From positions 15,240,501 through 15,304,500 of the forward strand of contig JAWQUS010000027.1 of NCBI GenBank assembly GCA_036365455.1: a stretch of 64,000 nucleotides of DNA, written 5' to 3'. The notes beneath the pieces were generated by a model, which saw only the letters and a program-made list of their open reading frames with translations, searched no databases and was not told the origin of the DNA. The translations under genes and the position numbers were made by a program. The DNA comes from Macrosoma leucophasiata. Its lineage: Eukaryota > Arthropoda > Insecta > Lepidoptera > Hedylidae. This document shows, one piece after another, positions 1 through 10,741 of this stretch (positions are counted from its first letter, which is position 1; each line of letters opens with the position of its first letter).

Positions 1-88
1 TAACCTGAAACATTATTAAAATATTGTTGTTTACAAGTTTTATAAAATTAAATGTAATTAACACTTTATTAATGATCAAAAAACGTAC

Positions 89-1276
89 CAGGTGTAAGTA
101 TATTCCCAAGGGGATTGTTTTGAAGTTCACCTATAAGTGTTGCAATTTTCTGCAATGCTCCTTGCTTGACAAGGTAGGTTAATGCATATGGTTTTATTGC
201 TAATTGTGAGAGCAACTCCAAAATATTCAGCTGATACAAGATATCACTGGATTGCAGTTCATTCACCATATAATCAATATATCCTATTTCAACACATAAA
301 TCAAATAGCTCTGATGATTTTGATGAAATATTAATTACCACCTAATAGAAATAAAAAATAATTAATCTATGTAGCAAATTATTTATAATGATGAAAATAT
401 TTATAAATATAATTACTAACCTCATAAGCATTGCATTTAGTACTGCTATTCAATTCAAGAGCTATTTTCATTTCTTCTAAAACTTTATGGTAAGCTTCAG
501 AGGGCAAAATTGATGTTATCTTAATAGCTTTATTTGCTATTCCCACATCTTCATCACTTACAAGTTGTGCTACGACTACAAATAAGTCAATGTACTGAGT
601 ATTTGGTAACAAACAAGGATCTAAACTAACTGTTTTATAGACCTGAAAAAAATCATGCATTAGTAATATTGTCATATTCAGTATTTTACAAGCATTAAAT
701 ACTAATTCACCTATTATGTATATTAAGTAGCAATATCTACCATTCTTCTTCTATCTGCCATTGGCCTGCCAGCTCACGAGAAAAATATGACAATTCATTT
801 TTTATTGTTATACAGGCCATAAGGCTCACTCAATCCTAAAGAACTTAACACAATTTTGATCATTTTTCTCACCTCATCAATAGCAACCCTGCGCACACAA
901 GCCTTTTCATGGCGTAATAAATACATAATATGACCCGTGTAGTACCTTAGTACATCCCCCGTCTCAAATTTTTCAAAACAAGCTCTGAGTACTTCACATG
1001 CTAAGTCCACTTGAACTCTGGTTATAATAAATAATAATTTGTTAATTGAATGAAATCATGTTTAAAAAGGACTCAACTTTGTTCTAATACTTACTGGTCA
1101 CTAACATTGAAGCAGTTTATTATCTTGGAAATACCGACATTTCTTATAGAAGGCAAAACTTCTGGGGCAGGTTGGATGAGAAGATTTTTTATTTCAGTTA
1201 GAGCCGCTGGCCGGCAATCTTCATTCTGAAGTAGTAGAACAAAATGTTTATATTTTTCAAGAATTTGTGTAGACAT
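89..1276 (-). CDS. PSMD5: PSMD5 (26S proteasome non-ATPase subunit 5 / S5b), 5' part, four coding exons
   Basis: Coding exons on the minus strand are 1276-1095, 1017-873, 642-421 and 341-89; the gene continues past the left edge. The phases agree: 182+145 nt returns to phase 0, then a 222-nt exon, and exon 4 ends in phase 1. Donors read GTAAGT, GTGAGA, GTTAGT and GTACGT. The product starts MSTQILEKYK and aligns without gaps to vertebrate PSMD5 as I remember it around VRRVAIDE and the GIANKAIK helix, both HEAT/ARM-like repeats. In known systems PSMD5/S5b is a cytosolic chaperone that binds the Rpt1-Rpt2 side of the 19S base and is absent from the mature proteasome. Exon 2 also reads on past 873 to a stop, but only the 873 donor restores the frame and the alignment. 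A full-length LINE lies about 340 bp upstream. Confidence 0.85.
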
Positions 1277-1606
1277 TTTAGAATTTTGAGAACATAATCT
1301 TCATTAATAAAGAGTTACAAATAAAAATCGAGTCTCAGTTACAAGCACTATTTTGAATTTGACAACTATACTCTCTCTGAATAGCTCTGAATTGTCATGG
1401 ACACCGACCAATAACCAAGACAGACGGCCATCTCCATACAAGCCACCTATAACTTTATCTAGGTATGCAGTGAAGTAAAGAGGGAGAGGCATATACTATG
1501 GATCCCATTCATGACTTTTCGCTTTGTCACTTGCAGATGCACTACTTTTATACGGGCCAAAAATCTCGTTTTCTCCATACCTACTTGAATTGTTTTATCT
1601 CGTTTT

Positions 1607-1618
1607 CTCAATATGTTT
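1607..1618. repeat. Target-site duplication, 3' copy, of the full-length LINE
   Basis: CTCAATATGTTT (plus strand) lies just outside the LINE poly(A) tail and is repeated exactly at 7205-7216, just outside its 5' end. Part of the trailing T run could belong to the tail, so the duplication is 9-12 bp. Confidence 0.85.
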
Positions 1619-1796
1619 TTTTTTTTTTTTTTTTTGTTGTATTATGGCAATGTACGTTTGTACTTCATGCCAACCACAAACGGGGGAAACTTATAAAAAC
1701 ATAAATTGTTCGGAAATGTCGGGATTTGGAAAGGAACATTCGGTTAAGGACAGCGTGGAACAAAATTATAATACAAACAATATTTACATATTAGAA

Positions 1797-4700
1797 TTAA
1801 ATCTTAATATTATTTAATAAAATAAATCTAGCTAAAATATTATATATATTTACATCATTATAAGCGAGAAGACATAATATTGAAGATGGGAGTGGAATTT
1901 GGAGGGAAATAAGATCTGAATAGAAAGAGGAATGGTCATAGGAACAACAAGAGAAAAAGACATGGTTTACGTCCCCAATAGCATCGGCTCCACAATCACA
2001 TTTAGGACTCTCTATTATATGCAACTTTGAAAGATGTTGAGGTGTACACGTATGTCCTAATCTGATTCTGGTTATTACACTAATACATCTTTTGTCTAAA
2101 TCCAAGGAAAAGAACCATGGTTTCAGAGGGATGACTCGTTGAATGCTTGAGTAACAGATGCCTTTCCGTTGGCTGCTGACATTCCATAAATCTTGCCACG
2201 AAGAATGAAGTGAAATTTTAGGCATTGACAATAAGTCGGGACAGTAAATCTTATACGGAAACATGTCTCCATTTTGTATAGCATCATTAGCAAGGTCATC
2301 GGCTCTCTTGTTACCAATTATGCCACAATGCCCTGGGATCCATGCTAATTGAACAACATATTTTTTTTGGTAACAATCATGTAATAAACGACGAATGTCG
2401 AAAATTATGGGATTAAGTTTGTTGGACCGAAAAGGAAATTTTTGAATGGCTTGCAGTGCACTTAATGCATCCGTGAAAATTACAGCTTTCTGCAGTTTAA
2501 ACATTAATACGTATTCAATAGCTTTAAAGATACCATACAGTTCGCCGGTAAACACGGAAGATTCAATAGGTAATTTTATTTTTTCTATGATTTCATACTG
2601 CGAGTGGTATATTCCCACACCCACACAGCTGTTTTCGTGTTTTGAAGCGTCCGTAAATATATAATTGGAATCTGAGAACCTTTTATGTGCAGTAAAAATG
2701 AATTGCCCATTAGCAGTTTCTGTTTTAATGATGTCTAAATCTAGATGTACGATAGGAGAAAGTGTTAAAGATTCGTAGGTACATTGAAACATTGGAAGCA
2801 TTGGAGATCTATGAACAGGAGCAGACAGAGACAAATATTTACGAAAGCTAAGTACTATACAGGGAGTGTGTTTATGTGACCAGTAGGGAAAATTCTCAAC
2901 ATATTCGGAAAGAATATGTAGCTTTCTTATAAGTGGATGGTTAGAAAACTGTAAACAGCGAAATAAAAATTTATCACTTAAAAATTGTCTTCTTAGGTGG
3001 AGTGGTGGATCGCAACATTCGACTTGTAAAGCATTGATAGGACTAGACCTCATAGCACCGCTTATTATACGTAGTGATTTGGATTGTATACTATCAAGTT
3101 TTTTTAAGGCAACTGCACTACATGGCTGAAGTAGAAATGTACCGTAATCAAGTACACTTCTCACTAAAGCGTTATAAATTAATTTTAAATAAAAAGGGTG
3201 AGCACCCCACCAGACTCCTGAAAGACATTTAATTATATTCAATAATTTTTCACATTTATTAGCTATGAAATTACAATGTGGTAATCCAGTCAGTTTTGAG
3301 TCAAGGAAGACCCCTAAAAATTTTGCATAGTTTTTCACCGGTATCGGAGTATTATTATAACTAATAAAGATGGGTGGAGGCATACGGGATCTAGAAAATA
3401 AAACAATCGTACTTTTAGATGCACTTAAATCTAGACCATTATTATCCAGCCAACTTTTCAGCATATTTAGGGATAGGGACAATGATTTGCTAGCAGAATT
3501 AATATCACGATTCATAGAATAAACCAGGAGGTCGTCAGCATATTGTAAAATTTTTGAATCCATTCCAATATAGGCATCTAAATCGTATGTATAAATGCTA
3601 TACAACAATGGACTCAAAACAGACCCCTGTGGCAGTCCCTTCGAAACAGTGCGTTGATGTTTATTATCATCGACAAATAAACAGATGAATCTTTCGGTTA
3701 ACATATCACATATAAAATTTATAAATAATTTTGGAATATTTAATTTCAAAAGCTTCTCTCTGAGTATCGGAATTACGACATTATCATACGCTGAGGTAAC
3801 GTCTAGAAAGGCTGCAATTACTGATTCATTTTTAGAGAACGCCAGTTGAATGTCTGTGATAAAGATGCTGATACTATCCAGCGTGCTTTTTCCTCTTCTA
3901 AAACCGTATTGAGACGGGCTTAACAACTGATTCGATTCTAAAAACCACTCCAGACGATGTTTGATTAAATGTTCGGTGATTTTTAAAAGAACTGAGGAAA
4001 GGGCTATTGGTCTATATGAAGATGTAGAAGATGGCTCTTTATTAGGTTTTAAAATAGGGATGATTATCTGAGATTTCCAAGAGTTCGGAATGGTCCCGGA
4101 AATTATGATGGAATTGATAATATTTAAATAATACAACTTGGACTTATGATTCAGATGGCTGACAAAAGAGTACAGAATGTTATCGTGACCAGGGGCAGAG
4201 TCTTTTACATTTTCTAAAATTTGATTTAGCTCCTCAGGAGAAAATGGAGAGCAAAGTCCTGTTAGATCACTTGGAAGGATTAAGAGTGGACTAATGTTCT
4301 GGGGGACTGATGGTGGAGCAATGTTATCCAAAAATTGTGCTACAAGAGACGGTGGTAAATAACACGATGGAGAGTTGTCAATACCAAGCCGATATCTTTT
4401 TATTTTTCTCCACACTAACGAGGCTGGAGTACTAGGAGATATAGAGTAACAAAATTTCATCCAGCTCTCTTTCTTTTTTGTCTTAAACAATCTTTTCACA
4501 TTACTCATAACATTTTTTAAAAAGAAGAAATTGCTCATCGTCATCTTATTTTTATATTGGATCTCGGCTTCTTTTCTTTTTTTAATCGCTTGTTTACATT
4601 CGTTATCCCACCACGGGGGACAGGGAAGGACAGATGAATATTTTTTAATTGGCAATATTTCATTAGCAGACTCTATTAAAATATTTGCCAGAGCCTCCGC

Positions 4701-5492
4701 ACGATCTTCAATACTTTGAGTAGTAGATAAAACTGATATTTTGTCATCAACTTTCATGCTGTAGTTGTTCCACATTTCATCCGTAACATTAGTCAGTACA
4801 TATTTATTACGCGAAAACTTTTGTGGAAGAATACTTTTTTTTGTCGGAAATGACAAGATAATTGGAAAATGATCACTACCAAATGTAGATGAAAGTGTGT
4901 CCCATGTAAAAATAGAAGCTAAATTGGGTGTACAAATAGATAAATCGACCACACTTTTACTCTCATTAGGATTTGTTCGTCTTGTTGATAAACCACTGTT
5001 TATAAAACACAGATTATGTTTGTCGATGATCTCCAGCAATTTATCGCCGTAATAATTTGTACTACCACTACCCCAGGATTCATGTTGGCAATTAAAATCT
5101 CCTAGCAATATAAATGGTCTAATCAAGGTAGCTAGTAAGTTATCTAATTCGGCCAGAATTACAGAAGATGGGTGCGGAATATATATTGAAACAAAACAAA
5201 TATTCATTATTTCAAGAGCAACAACAGAAAAATCTGGGTTATGTGTTGGTATAGAAATTAATTTAAATGGAATAGCTTTCCTAACTAAAATGGCAACACC
5301 GCCATAACCGTCGGACCTGTCTTCTCGAATAATGTTAAAATTCCTAACCTTAAAACTAAATTCTGGCTTTAGCCAGGTTTCAGAGATTGATAATAAAATC
5401 GGGTCATATGTGTTAATTAAGTAAATAAGATCACTTTTCTTACTTATTATGCTTCTACAATTCCACTGAATTATGTTGGCTTTGTAAGCCAT
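1797..5492 (-). CDS. LINE ORF2: AP endonuclease - reverse transcriptase - RNase H polyprotein
   Basis: This frame of about 1231 codons starts at the ATG at 5492-5490 (MAYKANIIQWNCRS). The frame is open two codons further to a TTG, but the ATG is the better start. Order: AP-like endonuclease in the first ~220 residues (SETWLKPEF, GDFNCQHESWGS, SDHFPIIL); reverse transcriptase with SSYRPIALSS, QYGFRRGKST, FLDVTSAYD, GLPQGSVLSPLL and the catalytic YADD box; then RNase H with IFTDASK, FTGELYGI, FTDALSALQ and IPGHCGIIGNKRADDLA; then a C-terminal Cys/His cluster (CDCGADAIGDVNHVFFSC). All expected catalytic residues are visible and I see no internal stop. The start overlaps the end of ORF1 by 38 nt in another frame, so expression would need reinitiation or frameshifting. 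Confidence 0.92.
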   Translation of the reverse strand: MAYKANIIQWNCRSIISKKSDLIYLINTYDPILLSISETWLKPEFSFKVRNFNIIREDRSDGYGGVAILVRKAIPFKLISIPTHNPDFSVVALEIMNICFVSIYIPHPSSVILAELDNLLATLIRPFILLGDFNCQHESWGSGSTNYYGDKLLEIIDKHNLCFINSGLSTRRTNPNESKSVVDLSICTPNLASIFTWDTLSSTFGSDHFPIILSFPTKKSILPQKFSRNKYVLTNVTDEMWNNYSMKVDDKISVLSTTQSIEDRAEALANILIESANEILPIKKYSSVLPCPPWWDNECKQAIKKRKEAEIQYKNKMTMSNFFFLKNVMSNVKRLFKTKKKESWMKFCYSISPSTPASLVWRKIKRYRLGIDNSPSCYLPPSLVAQFLDNIAPPSVPQNISPLLILPSDLTGLCSPFSPEELNQILENVKDSAPGHDNILYSFVSHLNHKSKLYYLNIINSIIISGTIPNSWKSQIIIPILKPNKEPSSTSSYRPIALSSVLLKITEHLIKHRLEWFLESNQLLSPSQYGFRRGKSTLDSISIFITDIQLAFSKNESVIAAFLDVTSAYDNVVIPILREKLLKLNIPKLFINFICDMLTERFICLFVDDNKHQRTVSKGLPQGSVLSPLLYSIYTYDLDAYIGMDSKILQYADDLLVYSMNRDINSASKSLSLSLNMLKSWLDNNGLDLSASKSTIVLFSRSRMPPPIFISYNNTPIPVKNYAKFLGVFLDSKLTGLPHCNFIANKCEKLLNIIKCLSGVWWGAHPFYLKLIYNALVRSVLDYGTFLLQPCSAVALKKLDSIQSKSLRIISGAMRSSPINALQVECCDPPLHLRRQFLSDKFLFRCLQFSNHPLIRKLHILSEYVENFPYWSHKHTPCIVLSFRKYLSLSAPVHRSPMLPMFQCTYESLTLSPIVHLDLDIIKTETANGQFIFTAHKRFSDSNYIFTDASKHENSCVGVGIYHSQYEIIEKIKLPIESSVFTGELYGIFKAIEYVLMFKLQKAVIFTDALSALQAIQKFPFRSNKLNPIIFDIRRLLHDCYQKKYVVQLAWIPGHCGIIGNKRADDLANDAIQNGDMFPYKIYCPDLLSMPKISLHSSWQDLWNVSSQRKGICYSSIQRVIPLKPWFFSLDLDKRCISVITRIRLGHTCTPQHLSKLHIIESPKCDCGADAIGDVNHVFFSCCSYDHSSFYSDLISLQIPLPSSILCLLAYNDVNIYNILARFILLNNIKI

Positions 5493-7008
5493 TTTCAATG
5501 TTTATGTTTTGTAAGAGTATTTCAATTAGTCTAGCAACGTTGGACGGTAAAGATATGTTGAATTGGGCAAGAGTATTAAAAATAGCAGATATAATATTAG
5601 AGGATAAGTCCTGTTCTTGTCTGCGTTCAAAGTTATACTGTGAGTTTATGACACACCCATCAGATGGTGGAGGCATATCATAATCTTTAATTAGATTTTG
5701 ATGTGCTTCTCTATCGTATCCCTTTACAATATTCGGAGAAGGGCGAGACTTCAGGAAAACTGTTTTTTTATAGGACTTTGTGTTGAAATTTTGGTAAAGA
5801 CTGGATTGATTACCAACAGTTTTATTATTTTCAGGAATAGGCTTTAATGAAGATGCAGTCAAGACCTGTGCATATGACTTTACATTTGATGGATATTCTT
5901 TGGAGGCTTCTGCATGTGATACACAATTTTGTGCCATATATACTTTAATATCTTTTTGTCTAGTAAATTCTGGGCAAGATTTACTGGTGGCTGAGTGGGG
6001 ACCTGAACAAATACAACAAAGCATATCCCCTTCGATTCTGCATGACTCACCACTGTGTTCCTGTCCACATTTGTAGCAGCGTGGCTTAGATCTACATTGT
6101 GTCTTAGTGTGACCATACCGACAGCAATTGTAACATTGGATTGTGGGAAATATGTATAAGTCTACGGGTAGAGCATTGTAACATATAAAAATTCGTTTCG
6201 GCAACACCTGTCCATCAAAGGAAAATACAACCGATTGGGATGGTTTCCACTCTGGGGCACCATTTACTATGACTTTATAGTTAATACGCCTTACTTTAAT
6301 TATATTGCCACAACCAATAGGCACTGAAGTGTTGGCTATTATTTCCTCAGGGGACCATTCATTTGGGATACCTTTGACTATCCCAACTCTAGTAATATTA
6401 ACGGATGGAATAAAAGCTTTGAGTTTACTTGGTATTAAAATCTCTGATTCAATAAATAAATTTGCGTCTGTATAGTTGGCGAAAGCTAATTGAATACGAT
6501 TCCGACCTAGTCTCTTCACACTGCCGTTGACAATATTACTGATATTGTGTTTTTGAAGAAAATTTCCAAATGTAATTGGATGTAAAGTAGTACCATCATT
6601 GGGGGCTGACTGAATTCTTTGGACATGAACAACAAACGGAGAGGCATCCGTACTATTATAACATCTTCTACTCTGAAAAACATTGCTCTGTTCATTGACT
6701 TTATCAGGGTTTTCATTATTGTGAAATGTTTGTATAGGAACATGTGAGTGTGAGGCTTCCATGGATAGAGGGTTTTGATCTATTACAATGTCCTCTTCAA
6801 GACAGTGGCATCCAATGTCCTTTTGCCCTCCTATATTTTTCCTCTTTTTTTTGTTGCAGTGTTTACATATTTTGTGTAAACGACTGCGTTTCCTCGTATT
6901 TGGCTGGGAAACAGAACCATCTGTATCAATGCTTGATTCGTCATATTGGATTGTGACGAAATTACTAGCGGGAGGAACGGTACCTCCGGGATCGGGAGGT
7001 TCGTTCAT
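5455..7008 (-). CDS. LINE ORF1: gag-like RNA-binding protein with three zinc knuckles
   Basis: 517 residues, starting at the ATG at 7008 (MNEPPDPGGT). The N-terminal third is polar. The middle holds an RRM-like region that turns up in insect LINE ORF1 proteins. Near residues 300-355 there are three knuckle motifs: CYNCCRYGHTKTQC (CX2CX4HX4C), CYKCGQEHSGESC (CX2CX3HX4C) and CICSGPHSATSKSC-type (CX2CX3HX6C). The C-terminus is Asn/Ser-rich. In related elements ORF1 binds the LINE RNA to form the transposition particle. It ends in TAG at 5457-5455, inside the start of ORF2. Confidence 0.9.
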   Translation of the reverse strand: MNEPPDPGGTVPPASNFVTIQYDESSIDTDGSVSQPNTRKRSRLHKICKHCNKKKRKNIGGQKDIGCHCLEEDIVIDQNPLSMEASHSHVPIQTFHNNENPDKVNEQSNVFQSRRCYNSTDASPFVVHVQRIQSAPNDGTTLHPITFGNFLQKHNISNIVNGSVKRLGRNRIQLAFANYTDANLFIESEILIPSKLKAFIPSVNITRVGIVKGIPNEWSPEEIIANTSVPIGCGNIIKVRRINYKVIVNGAPEWKPSQSVVFSFDGQVLPKRIFICYNALPVDLYIFPTIQCYNCCRYGHTKTQCRSKPRCYKCGQEHSGESCRIEGDMLCCICSGPHSATSKSCPEFTRQKDIKVYMAQNCVSHAEASKEYPSNVKSYAQVLTASSLKPIPENNKTVGNQSSLYQNFNTKSYKKTVFLKSRPSPNIVKGYDREAHQNLIKDYDMPPPSDGCVINSQYNFERRQEQDLSSNIISAIFNTLAQFNISLPSNVARLIEILLQNINIENGLQSQHNSVEL

Positions 7009-7204
7009 GGTTACTTATAATACGTAAAATACCTATGTACAAAAACTTACCAGATGTAGAGAAAAATATATACAAATAAATAATGCAAAGAAAACTAACA
7101 AATATACACGCTTTACACTAAACAGAATGCTATAAATATACAAAAAACAATTTAACAAAGAAAAACGCGCCCGCGCTTTTTGGAATTTCCCGCCGTTTTT
7201 TTTC

Positions 7205-7216
7205 CTCAATATGTTT
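7205..7216. repeat. Target-site duplication, 5' copy, of the full-length LINE
   Basis: CTCAATATGTTT, identical to 1607-1618. It sets the 5' border of the LINE at about 7204, so the element is probably not 5'-truncated. Confidence 0.85.
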
Positions 7217-8640
7217 ACCTACTATACGCATACAACAAATATGGCGGAATATATCATAGATAATAGAGCAATATCTATGGTATATACCTAACACGGCATT
7301 CGATAGTGCTGAATGCTGCATTGAATGGTAAATCGAAAAACCGTCAAGCAACATAAAAAAACGATTTATAAAGAGCTCTAATGATGAAAAATAGCCTTTG
7401 CATGTATCCCACAATTATGAGCGGGTTTTCAGACGTGTATAAAGTAAGCGAAAATAACTTAGAGAACAGTTTTATTTGCGAATTTCTCTGCTGTATATAT
7501 GGAAACCGATAGCTAGGGTTGTCCCCGGTGAGCACGTTTTAAATAAAACTTTTATTAAAAAATTGTTTCAAATAGGAAATAAAACCATTTGTTTTTCTCA
7601 ATATATCAAAATGTTTTTGTTGACAGATAATGCACCCGTAGTAAGTATTTTAATAATAATTACACTTTAAACAATTTCAAAATTATTACATTACGTATCT
7701 TTAATATCACCCAACCATGGACTTATTATACCTAACAGGACTGAGCACACTTATTATACCTATCAAAAAAAGTATTAACAAAAACGAACTTTAAAATAAA
7801 TACTGTAAGGTTTACTTTTGGATAAACGATCTAAGAAGGCCAAAACGAGCCGAGTGAGATAGCTAGAACAGAGGCCGTTTGTCCCTTTCTCAGACTTGCC
7901 ATACTACAAAAATCATGAACATAGTAGGAAAATTAGGAACTGCATTCATTAAAGTGCGACTGAAATTTTTAAATACAAAACAAATTTCGTGTGTTTTAAA
8001 GAAAGTCAATAAAAAATAATAATTATTACAATTTTTTTACATTTACTGTGGTTAAGCAAATGTAAAGCGATGAAATGTAAAATTGTCTAGAAGTTTTTCT
8101 CATTATTGTTCTGGTATCCCTTCCTATTATGTCCTTCATAGAACTACCACAGCGTAATGGCCGACATATAAACCATAGATAATACATATAGACTAGAGAT
8201 AGATGAGACACCGACATTTTGACAGATTAGCCGTTTTGTTTACTCGCCCTGTCCGCTAGGGGCGCTAGTTTCTTTATGAATATATATACCTATATCTACT
8301 GTATTTAAGCGGAATCCCGTAGGCACATAAGTATCGTAAATTTCATTCAGTGATTTAACAAAATCATCACATATAACCACTTTTAAAACATTGATTTAGA
8401 AACCATTTGAATTAAATTCATTATTCTGTCTTTAAAAAAATCTATAGTCCCTTTTTGGAGTAATTTAAATGCAGCTAACATTGCTTGTGTATTGATCGTA
8501 GATCGTGGCTACAATTTATACCAGCTTCTCTTAATTGATCTATGGTGATTATTAATAAGTTCTTCAAATCTGTTTTTATTCCACTTTTGCAAAACGTTAA
8601 GCTACTGGATACTTTGTTTTTGTGCCTTTAATCATCACTA
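7217..8640. other. Intergenic, no recognised feature
   Basis: AT-rich DNA between the LINE and older repeats. Reading frames are short and none resembles a known family. Nothing else is supported. Confidence 0.6.
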
Positions 8641-8644
8641 TCAC

Positions 8645-8893
8645 TACATATTATAAAGTAAAGCCCTCCTATTTTCTCTTGTCTGTATGTATGCGCTAAT
8701 ATCGAAAAGTTGTGAATGGATTTTTGGAATGTTGGAAAGAGGATTTTCTGAGGCAGGCAGGTAATATCTATAATTTATGAATATCGTACATATATTTACT
8801 GAGATATCACGGTTTTTGTCGAAGAAGTCGGGCGCGTCCCTACAATTAATAAATGCTACTCATGCGAAACTGGGGCGGGTCGCTAGTTAAAAC
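8645..8893 (+). repeat. Degenerate repeat ending in CGGGTCGCTAGT
   Basis: Starts near 'tataaagtaaagccc' and ends with 'actggggcgggtcgctagt'. Such tails recur in lepidopteran repeats, possibly Helitron-related because of the CTAG end. There is no coding capacity. The call is by resemblance only. Confidence 0.4.
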
Positions 8894-8957
8894 TAAAACA
8901 TGTTTTTTTTTTTTTATAAAGTAAAGCCCAGGCGACAACGGCGCCGCAACAAAATGT

Positions 8958-9378
8958 ATTATAATTTATTTTATTATTTAATTGCAGTAGTCTGTAAAGA
9001 CTTTTTAACAGGCGTTTTAATAACAATTTCTTTAAGGTTATTAAAGGTTACTGCTCTTTTTGAAGGGAGTACTATACATTTTCTCAAAAAATTATAACCT
9101 TTCTGGTATTGTTATAATTTGAAAGCTGACATTAGTATTTCTTCTAAAGTGAACTTTCTGTCTTTTGCCTTATGTTTGCATTTTAATTGTATAGTTATAA
9201 ATTTTAATATATTCGGCATTGTATCAATAGCTTTTAAAAATGATATTGTCTCAAATATTTTTTTTGCCATTTGTTTTTTTTTTTGTGTTTTACATTTATA
9301 TAGTAATTTTAAAAACTTCTCGTTCAGCCTTTCAATCACTGTCATAGGATTGCCTTGTTTTTTTGACCCTGAAACCAA
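8958..9378 (-). pseudogene. Relic of a P-element/THAP9-type transposase
   Basis: A minus-strand frame at 9378-9112 contains LKFITIQLK, KDRKFTLEEI and, across in-frame stops at about 9112 and 9090, NFLRKCIVLPSKRAVT. The pattern 'hydrophobic-QL...K...(R/K)(Y/F)T.EE...GY.FLRK...LPS.R' resembles the segment after the coiled coil of P-element/THAP9 transposases. The N-terminal THAP domain and the catalytic region are not visible. The family call is tentative; that it is a broken mobile-element gene is more secure. Confidence 0.4.
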
Positions 9379-9489
9379 TTATAATTGTTTTATTGATTAT
9401 ATTATCTTCTGATTTATGAAAATAAAATAGCTGACAAGTATTTATTATTATTGCGCACAAAACCGCAAAAAATAACTTTGTCATTCATA

Positions 9490-10741
9490 TAAGGTTGGGG
9501 AAAAAGTTTCTTCGCATTTTTTAAGATAATTCAAAACATTTTTTAATACAGTTTATTTAAATTTAACTAAAGTATGTATGTACCATTTTGTTCGATAACC
9601 TTTTGCCATCTTGTAGGTAGGGACATGATCCCATTGCTATAAAAATTTTGGGACTTCTCATCAAAATAACGCGACAAGTGGATAAAGAATTCTAAAGAGA
9701 CCGAAACAGGTGGAAATCTGAAGGTGCAAGGTCAGGACTATACGGCGGATGCATTAACACCTCCCAGCCAAACTCTCTTAATTTTTGCTGAGTGGCTCTA
9801 TGGCTCTATGGATGTGTGAGGTCGTTATCATGATGAAACACCACACCCCTTCTGTTGATCAATTCCGGCCGCTTTCTCTCAACTTCTTGCTTTAATCTCA
9901 GTTGTTCGCAGTAGAGTTCAGAATCGATAGTCCTGCCTGGTGGTAATAGCTCATAATGAATAATGCCCTTCCAATCCCACCACACACACAACATCACCTT
10001 ATTGCGAGTTAACCCGGGTTTCGCCACAGTCTGTGAAGCCTGACCGGCCTTTGACCACGACCTTTTTCGCACGTTCTTGTCGTACGTGATCCACTTTTCA
10101 TCACCAGTTATCAGCTTCTTCAAAAATGATTCGGTTTCATTACGTCGTAATAAAGAATCACAAATGAGTACACGGTTCATTAGGTTTCTTTCAGTGAGCT
10201 CGTGAGGTACCCGTATATCGAACTTTTCTTTTGTACCCAGCTTTTTTCAAATGCGCTAAAACTGTTTTGTGATCAATTCTTAGTTCTTCAGCTACGTTTT
10301 AACTACTGATATGTCGATCTTGCTCCACTATTTCCAAAATGGCATCCATTTTATCCGTAATAGGGCGACCAGAGCGAGGTGCATCTTTGACATCAAAATT
10401 TCCGGATTGAAAACGCTTAAACCAAATTTGTGCTACTCTCACAGACACTGCACTAGGTCCATAAACATCTCAAATTTTTTTCGCGGCTTGCGTTGCATTT
10501 TTACCTTTTTTGTAGTAAAATTTTAAAATGTATCGAATTTCTTCATTAGATTCACTCATCTTGACAGCACGAAAAACAAATGAAAATCACACATTTGCCT
10601 AATTTGAATTTGGAATTAAGTTCTTAAAAATTTAAACTTTCAATGATACCAAAACCAGCCAGATACAAATACTACAGCCAAAGAGATTTTATTACAAGTT
10701 CATACATACTATAATGCGAAAAGACTTTTTCCCCAACCTAA
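9490..10741 (-). mobile_element. Mariner element, copy 1 (inactive)
   Basis: 1252 bp, a normal mariner length. Terminal inverted repeats begin (T)TAGGTTGGGGAAAAAGT at each end, with TA on both flanks (9488-9489 and 10742-10743). The left end carries TAAGG where the right end has TTAGG. The interior holds a broken transposase on the minus strand. Confidence 0.92.
9600..10559 (-). pseudogene. Mariner transposase pseudogene, copy 1
   Basis: Starts at the ATG at 10559 (MSESNEEIRYILKFYYKKG), the usual N-terminal helix-turn-helix region of mariner transposases. Stops interrupt it soon after (a TGA following KICD-type residues near 10470, a TAA near 10300). The catalytic core reads from 10180 to 9806 with ITGDEKW (first Asp) and HHDND (second Asp; the family has HHDNARPH), then breaks again. 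HPPYSPDLAPSDFHL, with the third Asp, follows in another frame. Several stops and frameshifts make it non-functional. Confidence 0.88.

Larger units (their letters stand above)
1619..7204 (-). mobile_element. Full-length non-LTR retrotransposon, I-like (RNase H-bearing)
   Basis: The element is about 5.6 kb on the minus strand: short 5' UTR (7204-7009), ORF1 (gag-like), ORF2 (endonuclease, reverse transcriptase, RNase H), 3' UTR (about 1796-1636) and a poly(A) tail (a T run at 1616-1635 on the plus strand). Identical flanks at 1607-1618 and 7205-7216 are the target-site duplication. Both long frames are open. The RNase H after the RT argues against the jockey clade, which lacks it, and fits the I/Nimb/LOA group. 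The poly(A) tail, rather than the TAA repeats of the Drosophila I factor, leaves the exact clade open. Intact frames and an undamaged duplication point to a young insertion. Confidence 0.9.

Noticed and set aside
795..872. Extension of PSMD5 exon 2 through 873 to a later donor at 814
   Set aside because: The later donor leaves phase 2 and does not fit the next exon; the GTGAGA donor at 873 restores both the frame and the alignment.
1498..1817. Two short plus-strand frames next to PSMD5
   Set aside because: They span the LINE poly(A) tail and 3' UTR and have no recognisable product.
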